Positions 1 through 7,581 of a DNA stretch of 64,000 nt are shown piece after piece. The stretch is from Actinacidiphila acidipaludis (lineage in GTDB: Bacteria > Actinomycetota > Actinomycetes > Streptomycetales > Streptomycetaceae). The position numbers were made by a program, and so were the translations under genes. A model generated the notes under the pieces. That model was not told the DNA's origin. It was given only the letters and a program-made list of their open reading frames with translations, and made no database searches. The stretch spans positions 1 through 64,000 of the forward strand of contig NZ_JAINZZ010000032.1 in the NCBI RefSeq assembly GCF_019890725.1, given 5' to 3'. The first letter of the stretch is position 1. Each line of letters starts with the position of its first letter.

Positions 1-64
1 ACTCCTTCTCCGAGCTGCGGTCCGGTCCGCGCGGTGCCCAGGGAAAGCACCGGGTGTCCATGAT

Positions 65-99
65 GGTACTGAGTACCCTACCCGACGGTACTCAGTGTC
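65..99. promoter_or_regulatory. Operator pair, GGTACTGAGTACC type
   Basis: A perfect palindrome GGTACTGAGTACC at 65-77 is followed 9 nt later by the related half-degenerate copy GGTACTCAGTGTC at 87-99. The same core recurs at 173-209. Symmetric sites of this size with an AGT/ACT core are typical of TetR-family dimers (inference). They probably control a gene that starts near the left edge on the minus strand and lies mostly outside the window. Confidence 0.55.
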
Positions 100-172
100 A
101 TTCGTTGCCGGGTGATGTGGTGTTCGCCACGCGCCGCCGCGCCCGGAGGGCGGCAACCGGGCCGCGCGATTC

Positions 173-209
173 AAGGCACTCAGTGCCTTGTGTACCGGCA
201 CTGAGTGCC
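173..209. promoter_or_regulatory. Operator pair, GGCACTSAGTGCC type
   Basis: AAGGCACTCAGTGCCTT (173-189) is a perfect 17-bp palindrome. GGCACTGAGTGCC (197-209) is a second perfect palindrome with its centre 22 bp away. Together with 65-99 this makes four related sites in 145 bp. The second copy lies wholly inside the spacer of the promoter at 188-216, so a bound protein should block RNA polymerase. Confidence 0.65.
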
Positions 210-216
210 TTATCTT
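188..216 (+). promoter_or_regulatory. Promoter for the DUF35-like gene
   Basis: The -35 is TTGTGT (188-193) and the -10 is TATCTT (211-216), with a 17-nt spacer that contains the GGCACTGAGTGCC operator. The predicted transcription start is near 223, about 38 nt ahead of the GTG start at 261. Confidence 0.5.
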
Positions 217-260
217 CTCGGACGTCAAGTGTGTGCGGACGCATGACAGGAGAAGAGAAC

Positions 261-647
261 GTGCCCCAGACGCTGGAACCCCAGGAACTGACCGCTGTCC
301 CCGGCGAGGCCACCGGCCAGGAGACCGACGCCCTGCACTTCCGCCGCTGCGTCTGGTGCCGGTCGGCGACCGAGCACTCCAGGACGCTGTGCCGGGTGTG
401 CGGATCCTCGGAGCTGGTTGAGGAGCGCAGCCAGGGTAGCGGCGCCATCGGCTGGACGACCCGGGTGGTGCGGACCCAGGACCTCGTGCACCGGATACGG
501 CAGACCTGCTTCGTGGCCCTCGACGAGGGCTTCACCGTACCGGCGACCGTGGAGGCGCAGGCCATCGAGCCCCTGCCCAACGGCACCCGGGTGCGGCTGG
601 CCGACCTCGGGCCGGGCGAGGAGGCCGCGGTCTTCGTTCCGGCCTGA
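261..647 (+). CDS. DUF35-type Zn-ribbon/OB-fold protein
   Basis: A 128-residue protein with an N-terminal rubredoxin-like zinc ribbon (C30-x2-C33 and C44-x2-C47) followed by a beta-rich segment (about 55-128) that fits an OB fold. This is the DUF35 layout. Such proteins are often small acyl-CoA-binding partners of thiolase or ketosynthase-like enzymes, but no thiolase is adjacent, so the role here is unknown. The GTG at 261 was chosen because AGGAG (248-252) lies at good distance. An upstream ATG at 243 is in frame but lacks such a site. The gene lies behind an operator-covered promoter and is probably repressed by a TetR-like regulator encoded to the left of the window. Confidence 0.7.
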   Translation: MPQTLEPQELTAVPGEATGQETDALHFRRCVWCRSATEHSRTLCRVCGSSELVEERSQGSGAIGWTTRVVRTQDLVHRIRQTCFVALDEGFTVPATVEAQAIEPLPNGTRVRLADLGPGEEAAVFVPA

Positions 648-740
648 GTCGCGGTGCCGTCGTCCGGGGAGCAGCCGACCCCCGTTCCCGCTACGGTGAG
701 GACGAGGCGGGGGATCACGGCAGACGACGCAAGGAGAACC

Positions 741-1247
741 ATGCCGCCCGAGGCCGAGCCACCGGCTGCAGCGCACGGGTCACCGCAGACGACCGCCTCC
801 GCGGACGGGGCCGCCACCGCGGGAGCGCCTGCGGCGGGGCCGCGGCTCGCGGCGGTCGTCGTGTTCGTCCGCGATCTGCAGCAGTCCGCCGAGTTCTACT
901 GCGGCCTGCTGCGGCTGTCGGTCGTCACCCGGGAGAGCACCGCGCTGGTGCTCTCCGGCCCCGGTTCGTCAGGGGCGGTCGTGCTGCGCGCCATCGGGCC
1001 GCGTGGCGAACACGCCCTCGGCGCCGTCGGCGTCCAGTACTCCTGCTGGGCGGTCCACGACATGGCCGAGCTGCGGCGCTGCGAGCACTATCTGGAGGAG
1101 CGGTCGGCGCTGGTCGAGACCACCGGCGTGGAGGACATCACGGTGGTCGAGGGCCGCGACCCCGACGGGCTGCCCGTCATGGTGATGCACACCCCCGAGG
1201 GCGCCGACATCTCCGGCGAGATCATGCGGCGCGTCTACGCCTGGTGA
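741..1247 (+). CDS. VOC-superfamily (glyoxalase-like) protein
   Basis: A 168-residue protein. The first 35 residues are Ala/Pro/Gly-rich and look unstructured. The rest (about 36-160) has one vicinal-oxygen-chelate pattern: a strand, then a D-L-xx-S-xx-F-Y helix (FVRDLQQSAEFYCGLL), and a C-terminal region with GRDPDGLPV near residue 145. VOC proteins bind a metal and act as glyoxalases, dioxygenases or resistance proteins. The substrate cannot be read here. The ATG at 741 follows AAGGAG with 5 nt spacing. The gene is 93 nt behind the DUF35-like gene and may share its transcript. Confidence 0.65.
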   Translation: MPPEAEPPAAAHGSPQTTASADGAATAGAPAAGPRLAAVVVFVRDLQQSAEFYCGLLRLSVVTRESTALVLSGPGSSGAVVLRAIGPRGEHALGAVGVQYSCWAVHDMAELRRCEHYLEERSALVETTGVEDITVVEGRDPDGLPVMVMHTPEGADISGEIMRRVYAW

Positions 1248-1466
1248 AACCGTTGGCGGTGCCGCGGTTGCCCGGGAGGCGGCTGCCGGACCTGCCGGCC
1301 CGTCCGATCCTCCGCGCCGTCGGAGCTCCGCGACCCTCCGGGGACGCCCTGGTGCGGGACAGAGGATGTGAACGCGCCCGCGTCGAAAGGGACTTCGGGG
1401 CCTGTGCCGCCGGCGACCGTCACCTGCCGAGAGGAGCAGGGGGGATGCGGGGAATTCAAGGATGTG

Positions 1467-1551
1467 TGTCCGAGGGGGGACTTGAACCCCCACGCCCGAT
1501 AAAGGGCACTAGCACCTCAAGCTAGCGCGTCTGCCATTCCGCCACCCGGAC
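1467..1551 (-). tRNA. tRNA-Leu (anticodon GAG)
   Basis: Read on the minus strand, 1551-1545 (GTCCGGG) pairs with 1474-1468 (CTCGGAC) as a 7-bp acceptor stem with one G-U, followed by discriminator A at 1467. The T arm contains GTTCAAGTC. The anticodon stem CTAGC/GCTAG encloses TTGAGGT, giving GAG (1518-1516). A long variable arm makes it a class II tRNA, as expected for Leu. CCA is not encoded. About 220 bp between it and the VOC gene contain nothing I can support. Confidence 0.95.
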
Positions 1552-1707
1552 CGGGTGTGTCACCGCGGCTGCGAGGTCGTGGCGACGAGGTAAACCATAG
1601 CAAAGATCCAGGCCCGTCGATCACGGTCCGTCGTGGTGCCCCTTGGGCTCGGGCGGGGCTCGGGGGAGGATGGGGGGATCGGGCAGTGGCACGGAGGAGG
1701 AATCAGG

Positions 1708-3030
1708 GTGAGCGAGCCGACGAGCGCGGTGGTCAGGGGCGAGGACGAGGTCGTCGACCTGTGCAGCGAGCTGATCCGGATCGACACGAGCAACTACGGC
1801 GACCACTCGGGGCCGGGTGAGCGGGCGGCCGCCGAGTACGTGGCCGGGAAGCTCGCCGAGGTCGGGCTGGAACCGGAGATCTTCGAGTCGCACCCGGGCC
1901 GGGCCTCCACCGTCGCACGGATCGAGGGCGAGGACCGCTCGCGGCCCGCGCTGCTCATCCACGGGCATCTGGACGTCGTGCCGGCCAACGCCGACGACTG
2001 GACCCGCCACCCCTTCTCCGGCGAGGTCGCCGACGGCTGCGTGTGGGGCCGCGGCGCGGTCGACATGAAGGACATGGACGCCATGACGCTCGCCGTCCTG
2101 CGCGACCGGCTGCGCAGCGGCCGCAAGCCGCCGCGGGACGTCGTCGTGGCCTTCCTGGCGGACGAGGAGGCAGGCGGCACCTTCGGCGCGCGCCACCTGG
2201 TCGACCGGCACCCCGGCCTGTTCGAGGGGGTCGACGAGGCCATCGGCGAGGTCGGCGGCTTCTCGTTCACCGTCAACGAGAACCTGCGGCTCTACCTCAT
2301 CGAGACCGCCGAGAAGGGCATGCACTGGATGCGGCTCACCGTGGACGGCACCGCCGGCCACGGCTCGATGACCAACAAGGACAACGCCATCACCGAGCTG
2401 TGCGAGGCCGTCGGCCGGCTCGGCCGCCACGAGTTCCCGGTGCGGGTCACCAAGTCGGTGCGCGGCTTCCTGGACGAGCTGTCCGACGCGTTCGGCGTCG
2501 AACTCGACCCGGAGGACATGGAGACCACCCTCACCCGGCTCGGCGGCATCGCCCGCATGATCGGCACGACGCTGCGCAACACCGCCGCCCCCACGATGCT
2601 CGGCGCCGGCTACAAGGTGAACGTCATCCCCGGCCAGGCCACCGCGCACGTCGACGGCCGCTACCTGCCGGGCCACGAGGAGGAGTTCCTCGCCGACCTG
2701 GACCGCGTCCTGGGCCCGCGGGTGAAGCGCGAGACGCTGCACACCGACAAGGCGCTGGAGACGGACTTCGACGGCCCGCTGGTCGAGGCGATGCGCTCCG
2801 CGCTGAAGGCCGAGGACCCCATCGCGCACGCCGTGCCGTACATGCTCTCCGGCGGCACCGACGCCAAGTCCTTCGACGACCTGGGCATCCGCTGCTTCGG
2901 CTTCGCGCCGCTGCAGCTCCCGCCGGAGCTGGACTTCGCCGGGATGTTCCACGGCGTGGACGAGCGGGTGCCGGTCGACGGCCTGCGCTTCGGTGTGCGC
3001 GTACTCGATCGTTTCCTCGACAACTGCTGA
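1708..3030 (+). CDS. M20-family metallopeptidase / amidohydrolase
   Basis: A 440-residue di-zinc hydrolase of the M20 (ArgE/DapE/dipeptidase) family. Visible active-site motifs are GHLDVVPA (H87, D89), GRGAVDMKDM (bridging D119), DEEAGG (general base E153, metal ligand E154), and a C-terminal SGGTDAKSF followed by FHGVDERVPVDG. The middle part is the dimerisation lid (about 200-310), containing AGHGSM. It is cytoplasmic, with no signal peptide. The exact substrate (dipeptide, N-acyl amino acid) cannot be told. The GTG at 1708 was chosen because GGAGGAGG (1693-1700) precedes it; the longer frame from 1633 has no ribosome site. It is followed by a terminator hairpin. Confidence 0.88.
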   Translation: MSEPTSAVVRGEDEVVDLCSELIRIDTSNYGDHSGPGERAAAEYVAGKLAEVGLEPEIFESHPGRASTVARIEGEDRSRPALLIHGHLDVVPANADDWTRHPFSGEVADGCVWGRGAVDMKDMDAMTLAVLRDRLRSGRKPPRDVVVAFLADEEAGGTFGARHLVDRHPGLFEGVDEAIGEVGGFSFTVNENLRLYLIETAEKGMHWMRLTVDGTAGHGSMTNKDNAITELCEAVGRLGRHEFPVRVTKSVRGFLDELSDAFGVELDPEDMETTLTRLGGIARMIGTTLRNTAAPTMLGAGYKVNVIPGQATAHVDGRYLPGHEEEFLADLDRVLGPRVKRETLHTDKALETDFDGPLVEAMRSALKAEDPIAHAVPYMLSGGTDAKSFDDLGIRCFGFAPLQLPPELDFAGMFHGVDERVPVDGLRFGVRVLDRFLDNC

Positions 3031-3045
3031 CATTCGGCCGTATGT

Positions 3046-3079
3046 ACCCGTGCCGGCGGCCTTCTTCGCCGGTACGGGT
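3046..3079 (+). terminator. Hairpin after the M20 peptidase
   Basis: ACCCGTGCCGGCG (3046-3058) pairs with CGCCGGTACGGGT (3067-3079): 13 bp with one G-U and an 8-nt loop. It lies 15 nt after the stop codon. There is no long T tract, as is usual for GC-rich actinobacterial terminators. Confidence 0.6.
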
Positions 3080-3124
3080 GAATGATCCAGTTCGCTCGTA
3101 GCCCCGTTTCCCCCTCCTCGTTAC

Positions 3125-3159
3125 GACGTGTGTGGTCCGCGGCTGGGACCACACGTGTC
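3125..3159 (+). promoter_or_regulatory. Leader hairpin in front of chpH
   Basis: GTGTGGTCC (3130-3138) pairs with GGACCACAC (3146-3154), extended outward through two G-U wobbles and GAC/GTC to 3125-3159, with a 7-nt loop. The ribosome-binding site (GAGGAGG) begins about 5 nt after the stem, so the structure sits in the chaplin leader and could affect translation or mRNA stability. This is an inference from sequence. Confidence 0.45.
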
Positions 3160-3176
3160 CCATGAGGAGGAAGACA

Positions 3177-3410
3177 ATGATCAAGAAGGTTGCCGCTGTC
3201 GCGGCTGCCACGGGCGGTCTGGTTCTCGCCGGCGCGGGCCTGGCTGTCGCCAGCTCCGGCGCTGAGGGTGCCGCGGTCCAGTCCCCGGGCGTCCTGTCCG
3301 GGAACGTCGTCGAGGTCCCGGTGCACGTGCCGGTGAACCTGTGCGGTGACACCGTCGACGTCATCGGGCTGCTGAACCCCGCCTTCGGCGACGGCTGCGT
3401 GGCCGACTAG
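3177..3410 (+). CDS. chpH: Short chaplin
   Basis: A 77-residue precursor. A secretion signal (residues 1 to about 26) is followed by one chaplin domain (about 35-77) with the family pattern SPGVLSGN, VPVHVPVNLCGDTV and LLNPAFGDGC. C56 and C74 should form the conserved disulphide. Short chaplins are secreted, assemble into amyloid-like films on aerial hyphae and spores, and lower surface tension so that hyphae can leave the medium. The symbol follows the S. coelicolor arrangement, in which a short chaplin precedes a long one; other short chaplins would look alike. The start ATG follows GAGGAGG with about 7 nt spacing. Expression is probably developmental, and a leader hairpin and a downstream terminator isolate the gene. 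Confidence 0.9.
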   Translation: MIKKVAAVAAATGGLVLAGAGLAVASSGAEGAAVQSPGVLSGNVVEVPVHVPVNLCGDTVDVIGLLNPAFGDGCVAD

Positions 3411-3445
3411 TTCCCCCGCCGGCCGCGTATCGGCCGGGTCGGGTC

Positions 3446-3477
3446 GGCCCCGGGCGCCGCAAGGGCACCCCGGGGCC
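3446..3477 (+). terminator. Terminator after chpH
   Basis: GGCCCCGGGCGCC (3446-3458) pairs with GGCACCCCGGGGCC (3464-3477) across a 5-nt loop with one bulged base. It lies 36 nt after the chpH stop, between the two chaplin genes, so they are probably separate transcripts. Confidence 0.6.
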
Positions 3478-3546
3478 ACTCGCCTTTCCGGGGGACTGGC
3501 ACGGGTGTGACGGGCGCTCCGGTTGATTCGAAAGCAGGATGAGGAC

Positions 3547-4245
3547 ATGCGACAGGTCGCAAGGAAGGGCCTGCTCACCGTGGTCGCCACAGGTGGCGCG
3601 CTGGCGGCCACCGGCGGTCTCGCCCACGCGGACGCGGGGGCTGCGGGGACGGCGGACGGTTCGCCGGGCGTCGTCTCGGGCAACGCGGTACAGCTCCCGG
3701 TGCACGTGCCGGTGAACCTGTGCGGCGACACGGTCAACGTCATCGGGGCGCTAAACCCGGCGCTGGGCAACCACTGCGCCGACGTCTCGTCGGGCGGCAG
3801 CGGTCCGTCCGCGCACGGCGGCGGTTCGGTGGCCACCGGCCACACCGGCGGTTCGGCGGGCGTGGGCTCCGGGAACCTGATCCAGGCCCCGGTGGACATC
3901 CCCGCCAACGTGTGCGGCGTCGGAGTCGACGTGGTGGCGCTGCTGAACCCCACGTTCGGCGACGCCTGCGGCGTCGACGAGGGCAACCCGGCCACCCCCG
4001 GGACCCCCTCGACCCCGGCCGGTCCCGGTACGCCGGACACCCCCGGCACCACCGGCACCCCGGCCACCCCGGACAGCCCGCAGACGGGCACCCCCGACAC
4101 CAACACCGTCCGGGAGACGGGGACCCGTACGGCCGCCCTCGCCGAGACGGGATCCGAGGGTCTGGGGCTCACCGCGGCGCTCGCCGGCGCTCTGCTGCTC
4201 GGCGGCGCGGTGCTCTACCGCCGCGGGCAGGCCGCCCGGCGCTGA
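3547..4245 (+). CDS. chpC: Long chaplin with sortase anchor
   Basis: A 232-residue precursor with a signal peptide (1 to about 28), a first chaplin domain (about 38-77; SPGVVSGN, VPVHVPVNLCGDTV, LNPALGNHC), a Gly/Ser linker, a second domain (about 98-145; GSGNLIQAPVDIPANVCG, LLNPTFGDAC), a Pro/Thr/Gly-rich wall-spanning stretch, and a C-terminal sorting signal LAETG, hydrophobic helix and RRGQAARR tail. LAETG matches the LAXTG motif of class E sortases, so the protein should be covalently attached to peptidoglycan and seed the chaplin layer. The second domain diverges at VPVHVPVN (VDIPAN). The ATG at 3547 was chosen over the in-frame TTG at 3523 because AGGA (3536-3539) lies 7 nt before it. 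Confidence 0.9.
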   Translation: MRQVARKGLLTVVATGGALAATGGLAHADAGAAGTADGSPGVVSGNAVQLPVHVPVNLCGDTVNVIGALNPALGNHCADVSSGGSGPSAHGGGSVATGHTGGSAGVGSGNLIQAPVDIPANVCGVGVDVVALLNPTFGDACGVDEGNPATPGTPSTPAGPGTPDTPGTTGTPATPDSPQTGTPDTNTVRETGTRTAALAETGSEGLGLTAALAGALLLGGAVLYRRGQAARR

Positions 4246-4373
4246 GACGCGGCCTCAGGGGGCGGCGACGCCCCCGCGCCGAGACGCCCCGCACCGGGGC
4301 GCACACGACCGGGCGGCCCGCGGCGGCCGCCCGGTCGTCGTGTCGGCCGTCGTGTCGGTCGTCGTTGTGGGGG

Positions 4374-4562
4374 TCACCAGGTCGCACGTGGCTGGCGGAT
4401 GATGCGGCGCCGCAGCCGCACCCGCCGGCTCCCGTCCGGATACAGCCGGACGCGGTCGAGTTCCCAGTGCCTGTACTCGGCTTCGTCGGTCAGCAGACGT
4501 GCCGCGTCCTTGCGGGAGACCTCCCGCGGCACGTACATCTCTCTGAATTCGTATTCCGGCAT
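4374..4562 (-). CDS. Small conserved DUF5703-type protein
   Basis: A 62-residue basic protein with PEYEFREMYVP at the start and a C-terminal Arg-rich stretch (RRVRLRRRII). It resembles a short protein found next to the chaplin genes in many streptomycetes (DUF5703, from memory). No catalytic motif, signal or membrane segment is visible. The function is unknown. No Shine-Dalgarno sequence precedes the ATG at 4562, and the 47 nt to the divergent gene at 4610 must hold both promoters. Confidence 0.75.
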   Translation of the reverse strand: MPEYEFREMYVPREVSRKDAARLLTDEAEYRHWELDRVRLYPDGSRRVRLRRRIIRQPRATW

Positions 4563-4596
4563 CGCATCTATTGTGCGGGCAAGGCCCCGGTGCGGA

Positions 4597-4602
4597 TAGC
4601 GT
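4597..4602 (+). promoter_or_regulatory. -10 box for a leaderless transcript
   Basis: TAGCGT (TANNNT) ends 7 nt before the ATG at 4610. No ribosome site is present, so transcription probably starts at or next to the start codon. No good -35 was seen. Confidence 0.45.
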
Positions 4603-4609
4603 CTGCACC

Positions 4610-5215
4610 ATGTCTGATGACGTGCAGCCCAGCGTGGCGGAGGTCCGTGCCGCCGTAGCGGCGGTCAAGGCCGCCCTCGACCGCCACCTCGACGCGGTCG
4701 AGAACCGTGTCGGTGAGGACGACCCCGCTGTCTACGAGGCGTTCGAGGCGCTGGCCGCGGCGGCGGAGAGCTATGACGAGTTGCTGTACGACACCTACGA
4801 CGAGGTGACCCCGTTCGAGGTGCCCTCGGGCGGCGGTATGCCGGAGTACGGCGGCCCGTCCGACCCCGAGGCGGTCAGCGTGCTGATCCGCCGCGACTAC
4901 ACGATCGCCGAGCCCGACCGGCTCTTCGCGCAGGCCCGGCGGGCGAGCGACGGCGAGACGATCCCCGACGCCTCGGTCAACGCGGCGCTCGGAGTGATCT
5001 TCGGCGAGTACGAGGCGGACGAAGTCGCCCAGCGGCACAAGGAGTTCGGCCTGGAGGAGGGCGACGCCACGCTGTGGGTGGCGGCCGTCGAGCCGGCCGA
5101 GCCGGGGGAGTGGCTGGACGCTCCGTTCGACGAGGTGGATCCGCAGCTGGTGATCTGCCGGTTCGACATGAGCACGGTCTTCGACGACGACCTGGGCGTT
5201 CTCGACCCCGACTGA
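4610..5215 (+). CDS. Conserved hypothetical acidic protein
   Basis: A 201-residue, strongly acidic cytoplasmic protein. It is predicted helical in its first 70 residues (VRAAVAAVKAALDRHLDAVE, then AFEALAAAAESYDELL), has a Gly-rich turn GGGMPEYGG near residue 77, and a mixed C-terminal half ending in an Asp-rich tail. No signal, membrane segment or known catalytic motif is visible. I recognise it only as a protein conserved near the chaplins in Streptomyces. Function unknown. It is divergent from the DUF5703-type gene and probably leaderless. Confidence 0.75.
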   Translation: MSDDVQPSVAEVRAAVAAVKAALDRHLDAVENRVGEDDPAVYEAFEALAAAAESYDELLYDTYDEVTPFEVPSGGGMPEYGGPSDPEAVSVLIRRDYTIAEPDRLFAQARRASDGETIPDASVNAALGVIFGEYEADEVAQRHKEFGLEEGDATLWVAAVEPAEPGEWLDAPFDEVDPQLVICRFDMSTVFDDDLGVLDPD

Positions 5216-5267
5216 CCGGCGCCGGACCGGGTGGCCGCGGGTGCGGTCCGCGGCCACCCCTTCCCGC

Positions 5268-7547
5268 TCAGCCGTCCGCGGTGAGTTCCTTGAGCACCGG
5301 GACCAGTCGCGTGGTGCGCGGCCTGGCCGTGGCGCCCGCGACCGCCGCCGCCAGCCCCTGGTCGGCGCCCTGCACGACCGACAGGTGCCGCTCGCCGCGG
5401 CCGAAGGCGGTGTAGACCCAGGGACGGGTCAGCAGCGGGCCGGCGTCGCCCGGGACGACGACCACGACCGCCGGCCAGCGCATTCCCGCCGCCTGGTGGC
5501 CGGTGACCGCCCAGCCGTGGCGCACGGTGCCCGCCACGTCGTCGCGCGGCACCAGGACGGGACCCCCGTCGCACTCCAGCCGCAGCCCCCCGGGCTCCGC
5601 GCCGGCCACCGTGCCCGGCAGCGCCCGGCCCGCGGCCGGCACGTACACCACCCGATCGCCGGGGTCGAAGCCGCCGAACCGGCCTGGACCGGGGTTCAGC
5701 CGTTCCTTCAGCGCCGCGTTCAGCGCCCGGGTGCCGACCGGGCCGCCGTGCCCGACGGTGATCACCTGGGTCTGCCCGGCCTCCAGGCCGAAGGCGCGCG
5801 GCACCGAGTCGGCCACGAGCTGGACCGCGCGGTGCACGGCCTCGCGGGGGTCGCGGACCGGCACCACCACGACCTCCTTGTCCGGCGCGTCCACCGGCGT
5901 GAGTTCGCCCTCGCCGACACACGAGACCAGCTCACCGATCGGGCCGGGGTCGGGGGTGCGGGAGGCCACCCGCGGGCAGATCCGGGCGCCCAGCAGATCG
6001 GCGAAGGCACAGCCGGGACCGGCCGACCACAGGACGTGCACGTCACCGCTCAGAACCAGCCGGGCGCCGTCCGGCACCGCCTCGACCAGGTCGGCGGCCT
6101 CCACCACGGAGAGCTGGGGGGCGTCGAGCACCGCCAGCACGTCCAGCGCCAGGGCGCCGTCCGGCGCCCGGCCCGGCCCCTGGCCGCCGTCCAGCAGCCC
6201 CTCGACCGTCACCGCGGCGTCCTCGCCGACCGCCTCGGCCAGCCGCCGGCGGCCGTTCTCGGTGGCGGCCGCGGCGTACGCGCGCAGGCCCGCCGCGCGT
6301 GCGGCGGCGACCAGCGCCGCGGGTTCGGCGCGGGCCGCCTCCCCGCCGGTGTGCAGCACCAGTCCGCTGCCGGCCACCGCGCGGATCAGCTCGGCCGCGG
6401 ACGGCGAGGGGGCCGCGGCGGCCGCCCGGGACCAGTCCGGGCCGGCGGGCCCCTCCGCCTCGCCGGCGTCGCTGCCGTCGGCGCCGCCCGCGTCCAGGGT
6501 GCGCAGCAGACGCACGCAGCCGTCGGCGAAACTCTCCTCGGCCAGGGCGTAGCGGTCCAGACCGAGCAGCACCGGCACGTCGGGGCCGTCGCCCTCCCCG
6601 CCGTCCCCGTCGGTCGCGTCGAACCCGGCGTCCGTGGCGTCCTCGCCGGCCGCGGCGGAGTCCTTGGTGGTGTCCCGGAACACCAGGACGTGGCCCTCCT
6701 CGACGGCCGTGGCCACGGCGGCGTCCGGGTCGGGCAGGGCGTTGCGCGCCAGCTCCGCCTTGAGGGCGTCGGCGGCCAGCGCGGTGTGCCCGGCCGCGGC
6801 GGCCCGCTCCAGCAGATGGCCGATGAGGGCGCGGGCCCGGCGGTCGTCCCCGGGGCCGCACGCGGCGCCGAGCAGCGCGCGGGCGAAGGCGTCGGCCTGC
6901 TCCACCCGGACGCCGTCCAGCGCCAGCACGCCCCAGGGGTCGGCCCGCAGTGACTCGGCCGCCGCCTCGCCGAGGGCCCGCACGGCCGCCACCGCCAGCG
7001 ACTCCGGCGCACCGCCCGCCGTGAGCACCTCCCGCACCGCCTCGACCGCGGCCGGATCGGCCTCCGCGGCCGGGCGCCCGGCCCGCGGCCGCCGCTCGGG
7101 CCGGGGGCGCTCGGCACTCCCGGCCGGGCTCTCGGCGGCCGCGCCCTCGCCCGCCGTTGCCTCCTCGCCGCCGGCTTCCGCGGCCTGCGTCTCGGCGATC
7201 TCCGCCGCCATCGCCTCGCGCCGCCTGCGCCGGGCCTCGGCGGCGTCCCCGCGCGGCGCGGGCGCGGACGGGTTCTCCCCGCGCTCGATCGACCGGACCG
7301 CTGCGGCCAGCGCCGCCAGGTCCCCGGCACCGCCGCCGGAGCCCTGCCCGGGCCCCTGCCCAGACCCCTGCCCAGATCCCTGTCCGGTCCCGGCCGGACG
7401 GCCGCCGGACTCCGCGCCGCCCTGCCGCCGCGCACCGGAGTCCCCGGCGTCGCCCTGCTCGCGCGCGGACACAGGGCCGGTGCCTCCCTCGGCGGGATCG
7501 GACGAGGGGCGGGCGCCCTCCCCGGACGGGGGGATCGTGTCGGTCAC
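5268..7547 (-). CDS. RecD-like helicase homologue with degenerate ATPase motifs
   Basis: 759 residues. The N-terminal 150 are low-complexity (Gly/Gln/Ala/Glu-rich). Then comes a helical region like the HhH part of RecD2 (about 165-270), followed by a helicase-like body. The colinear motifs can be recognised but are eroded. The Walker A site reads SGLVLHTGGEAARAEP with no GKT. The Walker B site reads VLDAPQLS, and then LVLSGDVHVLWSAGPG matches the VGDxxQLPSVGPG motif. The C-terminal HKSQGSE motif is replaced by TGHQAAGMR, and YTAVTRA by YTAFGRG. ATP hydrolysis therefore looks unlikely, and the protein may keep a DNA-binding or scaffolding role (inference). The GTG start follows GGAAGG with 8 nt spacing. 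Confidence 0.7.
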   Translation of the reverse strand: MTDTIPPSGEGARPSSDPAEGGTGPVSAREQGDAGDSGARRQGGAESGGRPAGTGQGSGQGSGQGPGQGSGGGAGDLAALAAAVRSIERGENPSAPAPRGDAAEARRRRREAMAAEIAETQAAEAGGEEATAGEGAAAESPAGSAERPRPERRPRAGRPAAEADPAAVEAVREVLTAGGAPESLAVAAVRALGEAAAESLRADPWGVLALDGVRVEQADAFARALLGAACGPGDDRRARALIGHLLERAAAAGHTALAADALKAELARNALPDPDAAVATAVEEGHVLVFRDTTKDSAAAGEDATDAGFDATDGDGGEGDGPDVPVLLGLDRYALAEESFADGCVRLLRTLDAGGADGSDAGEAEGPAGPDWSRAAAAAPSPSAAELIRAVAGSGLVLHTGGEAARAEPAALVAAARAAGLRAYAAAATENGRRRLAEAVGEDAAVTVEGLLDGGQGPGRAPDGALALDVLAVLDAPQLSVVEAADLVEAVPDGARLVLSGDVHVLWSAGPGCAFADLLGARICPRVASRTPDPGPIGELVSCVGEGELTPVDAPDKEVVVVPVRDPREAVHRAVQLVADSVPRAFGLEAGQTQVITVGHGGPVGTRALNAALKERLNPGPGRFGGFDPGDRVVYVPAAGRALPGTVAGAEPGGLRLECDGGPVLVPRDDVAGTVRHGWAVTGHQAAGMRWPAVVVVVPGDAGPLLTRPWVYTAFGRGERHLSVVQGADQGLAAAVAGATARPRTTRLVPVLKELTADG

Positions 7548-7581
7548 AGCGAAAGCCTTCCGTGGAGCGGCCGGCCGCGGC

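Noticed and set aside
1467-1551. tRNA-Leu as an integration site
   Set aside because: No integrase gene, no repeated tRNA 3' end and no composition change were seen on either side.
5241-6953. 570-codon plus-strand open frame
   Set aside because: It is antisense to the RecD-like gene and lacks a start with a ribosome site. The composition is Arg/Gly-rich, as in shadow frames.
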